NCBI GenBank assembly: GCA_003327455.1
Contig: QOQU01000005.1
Location: 124,001 to 188,000, forward strand
Direction of reading: 5' to 3'
DNA: 64,000 nt
DNA from: Anaerolineae bacterium
Lineage (GTDB): Bacteria > Chloroflexota > Anaerolineae > Anaerolineales > UBA4823
Shown: positions 1 to 8,323 of the stretch, one piece after another
How positions within the stretch are numbered: the first letter of the stretch is position 1
Layout of the letters: the number at the start of each line of letters is the position of its first letter
The notes under the pieces: model-generated
Told to the model about the DNA's origin: nothing
The model's database searches: none
What the model saw: the letters and a program-made list of their open reading frames with translations, nothing else
Program-made: the position numbers and the translations under genes

Positions 1-1506
1 CCAGTTCTTGTGAATAAACCCTTGACAATAACAAGCGAAGAAGGGTGGCAAAACACGATTGTCAAAAGCGGCTTTGATATTTATGCTAACAACGTCACGA
101 TTGATGGTTTTCATATCATGACCGGCACAACCAGTGTGGGAGTTGATCTGCATGGCATCTATGTCGCTGCAGGGAGTTCAATAACTATCACGAATAATGT
201 CCTGACGGGAAGTTGGACGGGGGGTACGAATAACTTTGTTGGTGGCCGCGGCATCCTAACCTCCGGCAATGTCAACAATTTACTGGTGGAGAACAACCTC
301 ATCGAAAAGTGGGTCAGCGGGCTCTACCTGAACCCGACCAGTGGAGCAATTGTGGTTCGTAACAACGATATCCAGAACAACTGGGCTGGAGCTGGCACAG
401 ACGGACAGGGAAATGTCCTATTAAACAATAATAATTTCCTGAATAACATCGAGGGAATTGGTGCTTCCGGTGTAGGCTCTAATTTCATCGTCGAACAAAA
501 TGCCTTTAGCGGAAACACCGACGCTGTCAATTGGTATAGTGGCAATCCAATTCAGGCGAAGTTGAATTGGTGGAGCGGAAATAAGGGCCCGAAAGTTTCG
601 AGTAATCCCAGAGGCAATGGTCAGCCAATCTCAGCTAACGTTACTTATCAGCCCTGGCTGTGTGATGGCACGGATACGCAACCGGCTAAATGGGGATTCC
701 AGCCAAACGCCAATGCAGACAAGTGCACTAACCTGGCTACGAAACTGGTGTTCACCCAATATCCCTCTAGCGCCTTTGAGAACATTCCCTTTGCTCAACA
801 GCCTATTGTGCGCGCAGAAGATGATGACGGCAATCTGGCAATCACATATGATAACTTTATCTTTCTCGATATTTCTAACAATCCTGTTGGGGGAATGTTA
901 TTGCCAGGGCCATACTACAAAAAAGCTGTGGATGGGGTAGCAACATTTAGTGGGCTTTACATCAACAAAGCTGGTCAGGGTTATTCTCTAAAAGCCTTTG
1001 GGCTCGGTTCCAGTGGAGACTTTATTCTGACCGAGGGAGCTGCCTTTAATGTTCTCAAGCAACAGGCGGATTTGTCGATCTCCCTCACCGATAATCCTGA
1101 TCCGATCAATGCAGGTGATCCGCTGACTTACACTGTAACGGTAAGCAATAATGGTCCCCATGCTGCGCAAGGCGTCAGTGTTACGCTACAATTGCCGGCA
1201 GGGGTTGGTTTCCAGACTGCATCGGGGACGGGTTGGACATGTGTTCAAAGTGGTGGGGTTGTGACCTGTAGCAGAGCCACCAGTATAGGATCTGGTCAGA
1301 CGGCCGCAGCCATCACTGTTCAGGTGACCGCGCCAACCCAGGCTGGAACGATCACTGCCTCGGCAAGCGTTGCTCTGGCGGACAGTATGGATGATCCGAC
1401 ACCAGCAAATAACCAGGCAAGCACGACAACGACTGTTGTTGAACTGCCCCCGACTGGTCCATCATTCATCCTCTACCTGCCGTTGGTCTTGAACAACGCT
1501 CCGTAA
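1..1506 (+). CDS. Secreted beta-helix / DUF11 surface protein, 5'-truncated
   Basis: The reading frame is open to base 1 (PVL precedes the GTG at 10), so the gene starts outside the window. Numbering from that GTG, residues about 1-210 show the Asn/Gly-rich short repeats of a right-handed parallel beta-helix (ITNNV, VENNL, VRNND, LNNNN turns). Residues about 240-350 look Ig-like, and 351-470 form a DUF11/conserved-repeat domain (TYTVTVSNNGP followed by LPAGVGF). The C-terminus carries the tail YLPLVL then NNAP, a motif I recognise from many Chloroflexota secreted proteins. The role is presumably cell-surface or carbohydrate-associated; no catalytic residues can be assigned. It converges on the sortase-like gene at 1600-2319. 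Confidence 0.8.
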   Translation, partial: PVLVNKPLTITSEEGWQNTIVKSGFDIYANNVTIDGFHIMTGTTSVGVDLHGIYVAAGSSITITNNVLTGSWTGGTNNFVGGRGILTSGNVNNLLVENNLIEKWVSGLYLNPTSGAIVVRNNDIQNNWAGAGTDGQGNVLLNNNNFLNNIEGIGASGVGSNFIVEQNAFSGNTDAVNWYSGNPIQAKLNWWSGNKGPKVSSNPRGNGQPISANVTYQPWLCDGTDTQPAKWGFQPNANADKCTNLATKLVFTQYPSSAFENIPFAQQPIVRAEDDDGNLAITYDNFIFLDISNNPVGGMLLPGPYYKKAVDGVATFSGLYINKAGQGYSLKAFGLGSSGDFILTEGAAFNVLKQQADLSISLTDNPDPINAGDPLTYTVTVSNNGPHAAQGVSVTLQLPAGVGFQTASGTGWTCVQSGGVVTCSRATSIGSGQTAAAITVQVTAPTQAGTITASASVALADSMDDPTPANNQASTTTTVVELPPTGPSFILYLPLVLNNAP

Positions 1507-1533
1507 CCAAACCCTGGTTCAGGTTTTGAAACC

Positions 1534-1568
1534 GGCTCGCAGCGTTTTCGCTGCGAGCCTTTCTTTGC
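1534..1568 (+). terminator. Rho-independent terminator of the beta-helix gene
   Basis: A perfect 11-bp GC-rich stem (GGCTCGCAGCG with CGCTGCGAGCC) closes a TTTT loop and runs into TTTTCTTTG, 28 bases after the stop codon at 1506. It probably also shields the convergent gene. Confidence 0.85.
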
Positions 1569-1599
1569 TATGCAGGTAGGCGGGTTTACGAAAAGGTTT

Positions 1600-2319
1600 T
1601 TAATCGTCGGTTGAAACAGGCCTGGCAACGACAAACAATCTTCCCCAATTTGCCTGACCGTTTTGGGCTATGCAGGTCTGCAAGGTTACATGCGGATCGC
1701 CCATGTAATAGCGGGCAAAGATCTGCGCAGTGGTCAGGATTTCGCCTGTCTGCAGATTCCTGTAATCACTTGTGTTGCTGTTGGGTTGCAGAGCTTGGTA
1801 ACGATCAATTTGGTGTACCTGGTAGAGTTGGGTGGTTGCGTTGTCGGCGATCAGATAAAACTGATCTTCCAGACTGAGCAAAAAGTAGTACTGTCCAGCG
1901 TGAGTGTTATGGGCAAGCAGACCTACCACGTCTTCTTCAGCAAGCATATATTGGGTGAGGACATCCGCTTCTAAGGAAATGAAACTATAATTGCCAGGGG
2001 GTTGCTGGAGGATGCGAGCGGTAAATTTTCCCTCAGCGTAAAGGCCGCGCCAGGCGGAATTTTGTCCACTGGCAACTTGAGATATAAATTCTTCCAGAGT
2101 GGGAAAGGAGGGTTCCGGTGTGGGGGTTGGGGAAGGAGTCGGCGTGGGATTGAATGAGGGAGCACCGGCAGAACTGACTGGACCGACTACGATAGGGAGG
2201 TATACCTGATAGTTGCCCACTTCCGCGCGCGAAATTGTGGGATTCTGGGTGTCGCCAAAACTGATTAGGCTAAAGACGGTAAGAAAAATGCTAATGGTGA
2301 CGAAGAGGCGTCTTGTCAT
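1600..2319 (-). CDS. Secreted sortase-like protein under c-di-GMP riboswitch control
   Basis: 239 residues. Residues 5-22 form a signal peptide/anchor; YLPIV is at 40-44, a Pro/Thr linker at 57-70, and the globular domain at 72-235. The domain has the sortase order of catalytic elements: His137 in LLAHN, Cys216 in TLQTC, Arg227 before LFVVA, with intervening strands (FYLIAD, YQVHQI) as in the sortase barrel. I infer a sortase-like cysteine transpeptidase or a relative. Overall similarity to class A-F enzymes is distant, so the substrate is unknown. Start: ATG at 2319 behind CAGGAGGG, enclosed in an unusual hairpin. The 5' leader contains a GEMM-I aptamer and a terminator, so expression should follow cyclic di-GMP. 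Confidence 0.72.
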   Translation of the reverse strand: MTRRLFVTISIFLTVFSLISFGDTQNPTISRAEVGNYQVYLPIVVGPVSSAGAPSFNPTPTPSPTPTPEPSFPTLEEFISQVASGQNSAWRGLYAEGKFTARILQQPPGNYSFISLEADVLTQYMLAEEDVVGLLAHNTHAGQYYFLLSLEDQFYLIADNATTQLYQVHQIDRYQALQPNSNTSDYRNLQTGEILTTAQIFARYYMGDPHVTLQTCIAQNGQANWGRLFVVARPVSTDD

Positions 2320-2345
2320 ATTCCCTCCTGAATGACAAAGACGCC
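2307..2345 (-). promoter_or_regulatory. Hairpin sequestering the RBS and start codon of the sortase-like gene
   Basis: On the minus strand GGCGTCTTTGTCAT (2345-2332) pairs with ATGACAAGACGCC (2319-2307), a 13-bp stem with one bulged base. The AUG itself is at the base of the loop, and the 12-nt loop consists almost only of the Shine-Dalgarno CAGGAGGGAA. The start codon is fully paired and the RBS displayed in the loop, so translation initiation is probably gated by structure. Inference: a second control layer after the riboswitch. Confidence 0.6.
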
Positions 2346-2393
2346 CCGACGAGAAGCCGGATCAAACTCTCCATCCGTGGATCGAGTGCAATC

Positions 2394-2447
2394 AAAAAAC
2401 CTCGCGCGAGGACCAAAGATGATCTTTGCCTGCACCGGGCGCGAGGT
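2394..2447 (-). terminator. Intrinsic terminator in the riboswitch leader (attenuator)
   Basis: On the minus strand ACCTCGCGC (2447-2439) pairs with GCGCGAGGT (2407-2399) and is followed by TTTTTT (2399-2394). The loop holds a second small stem, CAAAGAT/ATCTTTG. It lies about 60 nt after the c-di-GMP aptamer and before the gene's RBS, so it is the likely expression platform. A competing pairing CACCG/CGGTG (about 2456-2433) would trap the 5' arm and could act as antiterminator. Confidence 0.75.
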
Positions 2448-2505
2448 CTTTCGGTGGGAAACTTATTGAAAATATCAGGACGGTAGAGGGTTTGTTGGTT
2501 CATCT

Positions 2506-2603
2506 CTCGTTTTCGGCAGCCTGGCTGTCATAGACGTTTCTGTCCTTAGACCCATGGCTTTGCGTCGCCGGCTTTCGCCGGGTTTGCCTTTGTCGAACGA
2601 ATG
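2506..2603 (-). promoter_or_regulatory. Cyclic di-GMP-I (GEMM-I) riboswitch aptamer
   Basis: Read on the minus strand, the conserved GEMM-I blocks occur in order: AAGGCAAACC, a P2 stem CCGGC-GAAA-GCCGG with GNRA tetraloop, GACGCAAAGCC, GGGTCTAAGG (the tetraloop-receptor side), a variable P3 stem, and CAGCCAGGCTGCCG closing the core. Exact ends are approximate. The only gene downstream in the same direction is the sortase-like protein at 2319-1600, reached through a terminator and an RBS hairpin. Known members bind cyclic di-GMP and often control surface, motility or secreted-protein genes. Confidence 0.93.
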
Positions 2604-2641
2604 GATTGCTATCTGACGATACTCGTCTCCAAAGATTTGTT

Positions 2642-2668
2642 TTTATAAATTTTAACTGCAAAATTCAA
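2642..2668 (-). promoter_or_regulatory. Candidate promoter of the riboswitch leader
   Basis: In an AT-rich stretch just upstream of the aptamer, minus strand, TTGAAT (2668-2663) precedes TATAAA (2647-2642) with a short 15-nt spacer. Transcription would begin about 30 nt before the aptamer. The spacer is below optimum, so the call is tentative. Confidence 0.3.
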
Positions 2669-2703
2669 AAATGTTCCTATTATTATTGTAAGGTTAAGGA
2701 ATT

Positions 2704-3075
2704 CCCTCACCCCCGACCCCTCTCCCATCGGGAGAGGGGAGAATCTGTCACCCCCAACTTATCGCCCGCAGGGCGAGGGAAGAAAACCCTCACCCCCAAC
2801 CCCTCTCCCAAAGGGCGAGGGGAAAAAGCCCTCACCCCCAACCCCTCGCCCGCAGGGCGAGGGGAGTTTGATTCCCTCTCCATTAGGGAGAGGGCTAGGG
2901 TGAGGGATAAAGGTAAGGGCATCGAGCGGCGGCGGGCGGGGAGCAGCCCTAACCACCAGCGACTCTCCCAAAGGGCCAGGGGAGAAAACCCTAACCCCCA
3001 GCCACTCTCCCAAAGGGCGAGGGGAGAAAACCCTCACCCCCAGCCTCCTCTTTCATCGACAAAAGGAGAAGTTCG
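2704..3075. repeat. Cluster of about eight palindromic CCCTCACCCCCAACCCC-type repeats
   Basis: Units of roughly 40-48 bp begin near 2704, 2748, 2788, 2830, 2873, 2948, 2989 and 3031. A typical unit is CCCTCACCCCCAACCCC followed by a hairpin such as CTCTCCCAAAGGGCGAGGGG. The unit at about 2873-2907 is inverted (ends in AGGGTGAGGG). Such hairpin-forming intergenic repeats occur dispersed in several bacterial phyla. The long open frames across this block in both strands are translations of the repeat and are not genes. No spacers of constant length, so not CRISPR. Confidence 0.8.
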
Positions 3076-3164
3076 GGATGAGGATAAGTTTATGATACAA
3101 TCAGCAGGGGATGGTCAGGGCTTGATGATGCCAGGCTTATAAATTTCAAACAAAGGAAGGACAC

Positions 3165-3737
3165 ATGAGACATCACTCTGGGTCTGTGGAGGTGATTACA
3201 GGTTCAATGTTTTGCGGCAAGACAGATGAACTGATTCGTCGTTTGCGGCGTGCCACCATTGCGCGCCAAAAGGTGCAGGTCTTCAAGCCGGCAATTGATA
3301 CGCGCTACGCCGTTGAGAAGGTTACTTCTCATGCCGGCACAGAGTTTATTGCCACGCCAATCCAATCTGCCAGCCAGATTCGGGAATTATTGGATGAAGA
3401 TGTCACCGTTGTAGCCATTGATGAAGCGCAATTTTTTGATGATGAGATTATCCCGTTAGTGCAGGAACTGGCAGACCGCGGCATCCGGGTGATTATTGCC
3501 GGCCTGGATACCGATTTCCGCGGCGAACCCTTCGGTCCAATGCCGACCCTGATGGCGCAGGCAGAGCGGGTGGATAAGTTGCAGGCAATCTGCATGGTGT
3601 GTGGAGAACCGGCTACACGGACTCAACGCCTGGTTAATGGAGAACCAGCGCACTACAATGACCCGGTGGTGATCGTCGGGGCTGCCGAACTCTATGAAGC
3701 TCGCTGCCGCAAACATCATATTGTGCGGAGAGATTAA
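3165..3737 (+). CDS. tdk: Thymidine kinase
   Basis: 190 residues, normal length for type II thymidine kinase (EC 2.7.1.21), which phosphorylates thymidine with ATP in the salvage route to dTMP. The P-loop GSMFCGKT is at 13-20, the general-base Glu87 lies in AIDEAQFF, and the structural zinc site is C143/C146 with C181/H184. The start ATG follows AAGGAAGG. Three bases separate it from hpt, so nucleoside and base salvage are co-expressed. Upstream lies the repeat block, with a weak TACAAT -10 box at 3096-3101. Confidence 0.95.
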   Translation: MRHHSGSVEVITGSMFCGKTDELIRRLRRATIARQKVQVFKPAIDTRYAVEKVTSHAGTEFIATPIQSASQIRELLDEDVTVVAIDEAQFFDDEIIPLVQELADRGIRVIIAGLDTDFRGEPFGPMPTLMAQAERVDKLQAICMVCGEPATRTQRLVNGEPAHYNDPVVIVGAAELYEARCRKHHIVRRD

Positions 3738-3740
3738 ACG

Positions 3741-4301
3741 ATGCAGGATTATCACGAGTTTTTGGATGAAATCTTGATCCAACCCGAGGTGCTCCAAAAA
3801 AGGATCGCCGAGTTAGGAGCAGAAATCAGCCGCGATTATGCCGGCGGAGATATTCACTTAATTTGTATTCTGCGCGGCGGGGTACTGTTCTTAGCCGACC
3901 TGATGCGCTGTATCACCGTACCTCTCACGGTTGACTTTATGGCGGTCTCGTCTTATGGAACGGGCGCGCGTCAGACTACCGGACAGGTGCGCATCACACT
4001 GGATTTGCAAAGCGGGATCACCGGCAGAGACGTCTTATTGGTTGAGGATATTGTGGATAGCGGTTACACCATTGCTTCGGTGATTCACCTGTTGGAAACG
4101 CGTCATCCAAAAAGTCTCAAGGTTTGTACGTTGCTGGATAAGTTCGAACGGCGCGAGATTGATGTGCCGATTCACTACTGCGGTTTCCGAATCCCCAATA
4201 AATTCGTTTTCGGGTATGGCCTGGACCTGGACGAATATTACCGCAATTTGCCGTTCATCGGAACGGTCAACGCCGCTTTATATCGTCCGCCGCAGGGGTA
4301 A
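3741..4301 (+). CDS. hpt: Hypoxanthine phosphoribosyltransferase
   Basis: 186 residues, the size of bacterial HPRT (EC 2.4.2.8), which converts hypoxanthine or guanine plus PRPP to IMP or GMP. The PRPP loop with its acidic pair is LLVEDIVDSGYT at about 99-110, preceded by the ILRGG loop at 43-47 that positions pyrophosphate. The C-terminal DLDEYYRNLP segment is typical. It follows tdk by 3 bp and precedes the CCA enzyme by 15 bp. Confidence 0.95.
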   Translation: MQDYHEFLDEILIQPEVLQKRIAELGAEISRDYAGGDIHLICILRGGVLFLADLMRCITVPLTVDFMAVSSYGTGARQTTGQVRITLDLQSGITGRDVLLVEDIVDSGYTIASVIHLLETRHPKSLKVCTLLDKFERREIDVPIHYCGFRIPNKFVFGYGLDLDEYYRNLPFIGTVNAALYRPPQG

Positions 4302-4316
4302 ATTTTCGCTCTCCAA

Positions 4317-5819
4317 ATGGACGCTCTCTTGAGACTTCCGCTGATCGAGGCAGTGCGAGGCGTGGCGGGGGAGACCTCGGTTTATCTGGTTGGCGGCGCT
4401 GTCCGGGACGGGCTGCTGGGAAAACCAATTACCGATTTCGATTTTGTTGTCTCGAAAAATGCACTGCAGATTGCCCGCCAGGTTGCCAACGCTCTTGGCG
4501 GAGCATATTATCCCCTCGATGTTCAACGGCAATATGGGCGCGTGATCTGGGTTCCACCGAATGGTGGTCGAATCAAACTAGATTTTGCTCTTCAAGTTGG
4601 CGAAACGATCGAAGAAGATTTACACAAGCGTGACTTTACGACCAATGCGATTGCCATTGATCTCCACAATCCGCAGCAATTGATTGACCCGCTACAGGGG
4701 GCTCAGGCTATCTTAACCAAAACGCTGCGTGCTTGCTCAGATGACGCATTTCGCAACGATCCCTTGCGGGTGATTCGCGGCGTTCGTTTCGCTTTGACTT
4801 TGAACTTTCGGATCGAGCCGTCCACCTGGCGGGCGATGGTTTCTGCCAGTCCGGGGTTGGTCATCGTTTCTGCCGAACGAAAAGCAGAAGAACTTTTTCG
4901 ACTCTTAGCCTCCCATTCGGTTGCCAGCAGTATTCGCTTGCTCGATCGGGTTGGGGCACTTCCTCATACCTTCCCGGAATTGCTTGCCCTGAGAGGTGTC
5001 GAGCAGTCTCCACCTCATCGTCAGGATGTCTATCAGCACACGTTGGAGGTGCTCAATCGCTTGGAAGAAATTCTAAGCGCCCTGTCTTTAGCTTTCGATG
5101 AAGAGCGGCAAGCCAACTTAATCCTGGGCATGGCTTCCTTGCGGCTGGGGCGGTACCGCGCCCGCTTGAGCGAATACCTTGCGGAACGGTTTACCCCGGA
5201 GCGTGAGAAATGGACTTTATTATTTCTGGCAGCCCTCTATCACGATACTGGAAAAGCTTCAACCGCCAGTAAAGATGAAAAGGGCCGCTGGCGATTCTTT
5301 GGGCATGAGCAGGTCAGCGCTGAACTATTCGAAGAACGCGGACGGCAGTTAGCCATAGCGAATGACGAAATCGAATGGGTCAGGAAGGTGATCTTGCATC
5401 ACATGCGGCCGATTTTGCTCACAAATTCCGAAGGGTTACCCAGTCGGCGTGCGGTATACCGATTTTTCCGCCAGACAGGCGAGGCTGGCATTGGCGTGTG
5501 TTATCTGTCCCTTGCCGATCTGCTGGGGATTTATGGCTTTACGATGCCGGTTACCCTCTGGTCGAAGCACCTGGATGTTACGCGTGAGTTGCTGCAAGCG
5601 TGGTGGGAAGAGAAGGAAACCAAAATCTCCCCGTTACCCTTGTTAGATGGCAACGAGGTGATGCAAAAATTCGGCTTAAAACCGAGTCCGCTGGTCGGGA
5701 AAGTGCTGGAAGGGATTCGCGAAGCCCAGGCAGCCGGTGAAGTTCACTCCAAAGCCGAGGCGCTTCGTCTGGCTGAACAGATCATCACTGCCGGGCAGGC
5801 TTCATCCCAGGAAAGATAG
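4317..5819 (+). CDS. cca: CCA tRNA nucleotidyltransferase with HD domain
   Basis: 500 residues. The N-terminal class II nucleotidyltransferase head has GGAVRDGLL at 26-34 and the metal-binding pair D40/D42 in TDFDFVV. The RNA/NTP-recognition helices follow (NDPLRVIRGVRFA), and an HD domain has H309/D310 in ALYHDTGK. The family adds or repairs the CCA end of tRNA; some members are A-adding or poly(A) polymerases, which sequence alone cannot separate here. Start ATG at 4317. It is the last gene of the tdk-hpt-cca group and is convergent with the zinc-ribbon gene, only one base apart. Confidence 0.88.
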   Translation: MDALLRLPLIEAVRGVAGETSVYLVGGAVRDGLLGKPITDFDFVVSKNALQIARQVANALGGAYYPLDVQRQYGRVIWVPPNGGRIKLDFALQVGETIEEDLHKRDFTTNAIAIDLHNPQQLIDPLQGAQAILTKTLRACSDDAFRNDPLRVIRGVRFALTLNFRIEPSTWRAMVSASPGLVIVSAERKAEELFRLLASHSVASSIRLLDRVGALPHTFPELLALRGVEQSPPHRQDVYQHTLEVLNRLEEILSALSLAFDEERQANLILGMASLRLGRYRARLSEYLAERFTPEREKWTLLFLAALYHDTGKASTASKDEKGRWRFFGHEQVSAELFEERGRQLAIANDEIEWVRKVILHHMRPILLTNSEGLPSRRAVYRFFRQTGEAGIGVCYLSLADLLGIYGFTMPVTLWSKHLDVTRELLQAWWEEKETKISPLPLLDGNEVMQKFGLKPSPLVGKVLEGIREAQAAGEVHSKAEALRLAEQIITAGQASSQER

Positions 5820-5820
5820 T

Positions 5821-6117
5821 CTAAGGAAAGAGAACTTCGAGAACCGGCAGATAGTGACAACGACAGCCCAGCGGATGCGAGCATCCTTCGATGGGCAGGC
5901 GCGGCACTTCGTTTTTCGGATAAGCGCCTTCCAGCTCGCGGCAGGCCGGACAGCAATCCTGAGAGACGCTAATCCTGATCAGGGAAATGCGTTCATTGGC
6001 AAGCATTCTTTTGAGCGCTTGTGCGGTTTCGGAATACTCACTCAGGTCTGCCTGACAATTCTCGCAGTGAGTGGCAGTGTCCGGCGATGAAGCGTGACAG
6101 AGAGAGCAAATTTGCAC
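5821..6117 (-). CDS. Small double zinc-ribbon protein, function unknown
   Basis: 98 residues. The first zinc ribbon uses C4/C7 and C18/C21 (ICSLC ... CENC). A second Cys/His-rich part has C55/C56/C59 and C79, H81, C85, C87, H88. A short charged helix joins them. No enzyme motif is visible. The protein is monocistronic, with its start 19 bp into a leader containing AAGGAGATT. Zinc-ribbon proteins of this size often act as adaptors or nucleic-acid binders; that is a guess here. Confidence 0.7.
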   Translation of the reverse strand: MQICSLCHASSPDTATHCENCQADLSEYSETAQALKRMLANERISLIRISVSQDCCPACRELEGAYPKNEVPRLPIEGCSHPLGCRCHYLPVLEVLFP

Positions 6118-6194
6118 AGTTAATCTCCTTGGCGAAGGTTTAGAATAATTTTAATCCAAATCTTTTCTAGGCAAGGCAGAATCCTGATTGCTTT

Positions 6195-6239
6195 TATAGA
6201 AAGGTCCTGCCCCCCTGCTTAGTTTCAAGAGGGGGGCAG
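6195..6239 (-). terminator. Probable terminator of the glycosyltransferase gene
   Basis: A perfect 10-bp stem CTGCCCCCCT/AGGGGGGCAG (6207-6216 with 6230-6239) and a 13-nt loop lie 54 bases after the minus-strand stop at 6293. The trailing GACCTTTCT is a weak U-tract, so termination may be partial. Confidence 0.45.
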
Positions 6240-6292
6240 TCGGGAGAGGGGGAGGCGAATTGGCACCAGAGAAGAGGAGAAGTACCCAAATG

Positions 6293-7324
6293 CTAACCTG
6301 CCTCGCGAGAATAGCTCAATTGTGGCTTGAGACGAAAAACCTGGCGCATTTTCTGACGGTCTAAGCGCGGCCTGTTCAGCAGATCCTGGCAAATGGCGGC
6401 AATGCGTTGCGCAGATTTACCACCGTTTTGGATGGGCAAGAGCCGTCGGAGTGCTTCTACGTCCAGATAGGAATACACATCCTTGCCCAGGAGTAACCCA
6501 ACAAAGGTCACCGTGGAATATTGCGTTATTAAAACATCGCAATTTGCAATCATTGCAAAGATGTCTCCCTCGCTCAAGATGAGGGCTTCGGGGAGAAGAC
6601 GTTGAATCTCAAAGACAGCCCGCTTTTGGTCTTCGTTTGGATGCAGCTTTACGATAATCGGACGTCCGTTGGCAACTTGTTTGACCTGTTTGAGAAAATA
6701 GGTGCGGTCATCAGGCTTGAAGGTCTCCCGGGCGCTGGAGGTAGCCACCAGAACATAACCTTTGAATGGAAAATCGTTATTCAGATAAGTGTTCAGGTTG
6801 TCATAGTTAGGAATACCGGTTACAACCAGTTTGTGAGCTTTGACTCCCTTACGGATAAAATCGTCCCGATATCCTTCAGAAGCAACACAGAACACCTCAT
6901 ATTGATCCGATAAGCCGGTTGCAGCGGTATTTGCCAGATAGCGGGGCAGTTTTAGATGCCTGACGAGCGGAAATAGCCAATCTTCCGCTTCCATGATACC
7001 TTCCTGCACCAGAACGGTCGGAGTCTCAAGGACAATCCGTTGCGTGATCAGGTCAGTGCAGGTGACAATCAGATCATAGTGGCGTTCTTTGCCTCCATAA
7101 TCCAGCGGTAAGTTGTGTTCCGTGAGATAGTCAATGGTGTTTTTGCGGTGACGTCCACCCAGTATGGTAAAGTTCAGCAAGCCAGTCCTGGCTAGCAGGG
7201 AAAGCGGTCCGTCTGCATAGAAATGGGTAAAGAAGGTGTTGCATCCTTCCAGTCGTTGGGCAATCTGGTGCATCATGGTAGTCTGATTGAGCGAACCGCA
7301 AATGAACAGGACGTTCCGACTCAT
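6293..7324 (-). CDS. CDP-glycerol glycerophosphotransferase-like / GT-B fold transferase
   Basis: 343 residues with a two-lobed GT-B layout. The N-terminal lobe begins NVLFICGSLNQ. The C-terminal lobe has VVTGIPNYDNL, then VKLHPNE and MIANCDVLITQYSTVTFVG, the pattern of the glycerophosphotransferase and UDP-GlcNAc 2-epimerase superfamily, where a Lys/His and Ser/Thr contact the donor phosphate. Likely roles are transfer of a polyol phosphate or sugar in cell-surface polymer synthesis. It is 12 bp downstream of the PHP gene and co-oriented, so probably one transcript. There is no membrane segment. Confidence 0.6.
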   Translation of the reverse strand: MSRNVLFICGSLNQTTMMHQIAQRLEGCNTFFTHFYADGPLSLLARTGLLNFTILGGRHRKNTIDYLTEHNLPLDYGGKERHYDLIVTCTDLITQRIVLETPTVLVQEGIMEAEDWLFPLVRHLKLPRYLANTAATGLSDQYEVFCVASEGYRDDFIRKGVKAHKLVVTGIPNYDNLNTYLNNDFPFKGYVLVATSSARETFKPDDRTYFLKQVKQVANGRPIIVKLHPNEDQKRAVFEIQRLLPEALILSEGDIFAMIANCDVLITQYSTVTFVGLLLGKDVYSYLDVEALRRLLPIQNGGKSAQRIAAICQDLLNRPRLDRQKMRQVFRLKPQLSYSREAG

Positions 7325-7336
7325 ACAAGTCTCTTT

Positions 7337-8083
7337 CTAGATCACCAGTTTCGCGCGTCCCAGTCGCATGGGCTGTAAGGGATGAGGATTCCAGCGCACC
7401 CAACCGAATTTTTTGAGCACAAAAAACTCTAACCAGGAAGGAATGACCAACCAGGGGGTAGCATGGCGGATACAGATCGGACGAGTCTGATGAGCTTCCA
7501 GAGCACGCCGTAGATCAAGGACGGTTTTCCCTTCGAATTCGGTTTTGCCAAAGCCGATCGTTTGCAAGATATGCGAATCGCTGTTGGCAACTGATGCTAC
7601 TGGCAGAGACATAGCCAGAGCTGTTGCCAGGAAGTTACTGCCTTGATGGAAAAGTCCACCGTTGATTGATTCGATGCCCACTAACACCTGCGCTACGTCG
7701 GGATAGCGCAAAGCATTGCGGATGGCGTCAGCTGACAGGCTGGGTGAACCGGCTGCCATTGGATGGGCAGCGATGCACAATCCGCCCAGTTTTCCCACAT
7801 AACGTACGGTATCGACCAGAGACATACCCATCGGGATTTTCTCGCGAATGAATAGGGCTAAGAGATGTCCTTCGGCTGTAGAGACCTCACTGCCGGGAAT
7901 GACTTCGATCCCGTAATGATGAGCGATTTGTTCAGCCCGCAATGCACCGATAATTTCATCGTGATCCGTAATGGCAATCACGTTTAGATCAGTTTTTTCT
8001 ACCACATATTTTAGAATGGCTGAGATGGTAGCAGTACCATCCCAACTGAGGGTTGAATGAATGTGTAGATCAGCGAAACCCAT
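7337..8083 (-). CDS. PHP-domain metal-dependent phosphoesterase
   Basis: 248 residues. The four PHP motifs are visible: DLHIHST with H7/H9, AITDHDE, the AAHPMA histidine near the middle, and NSDSH near residue 160. The family hydrolyses phosphoesters such as 3',5'-bisphosphonucleotides or RNA 5' ends with divalent metals. The short AMP/5'-exonuclease-like (TrpH) subfamily is the closest by length. It is the first gene of a minus-strand pair with the GT-B gene. Confidence 0.8.
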   Translation of the reverse strand: MGFADLHIHSTLSWDGTATISAILKYVVEKTDLNVIAITDHDEIIGALRAEQIAHHYGIEVIPGSEVSTAEGHLLALFIREKIPMGMSLVDTVRYVGKLGGLCIAAHPMAAGSPSLSADAIRNALRYPDVAQVLVGIESINGGLFHQGSNFLATALAMSLPVASVANSDSHILQTIGFGKTEFEGKTVLDLRRALEAHQTRPICIRHATPWLVIPSWLEFFVLKKFGWVRWNPHPLQPMRLGRAKLVI

Positions 8084-8323
8084 TGTCTCTGAACTCCTTT
8101 CAAGACATACTTTATCAGATTAAGTTTAAGGTTGTGTCAATGAGGGATTAAGTTTTCTTCGCAATCCTGCTAGGATTCTTTAATCAAATGCAGCGGATGT
8201 TAACATCCATATTGGACAAAGCAAAAGTCCAATGAAGCATCCCTCTTCGATTTTGTATCGTCCTACTTTTTCTGGATGCTTTTCACAGAGGATAGCAGAG
8301 ATTTTTCCCCTGATCGTGAGCGG

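Noticed and set aside
2704-3075. Possible CRISPR array
   Set aside because: The repeats vary in length and sequence, are separated by short irregular stretches, one is inverted, and no cas gene is near.
2606-3142. 178-codon plus-strand frame (and two minus-strand frames) across the repeat block
   Set aside because: The translation is only the repeat read in frame (TPNPSP-like units). It is open on several frames at once, has no domain, and spans palindromes.
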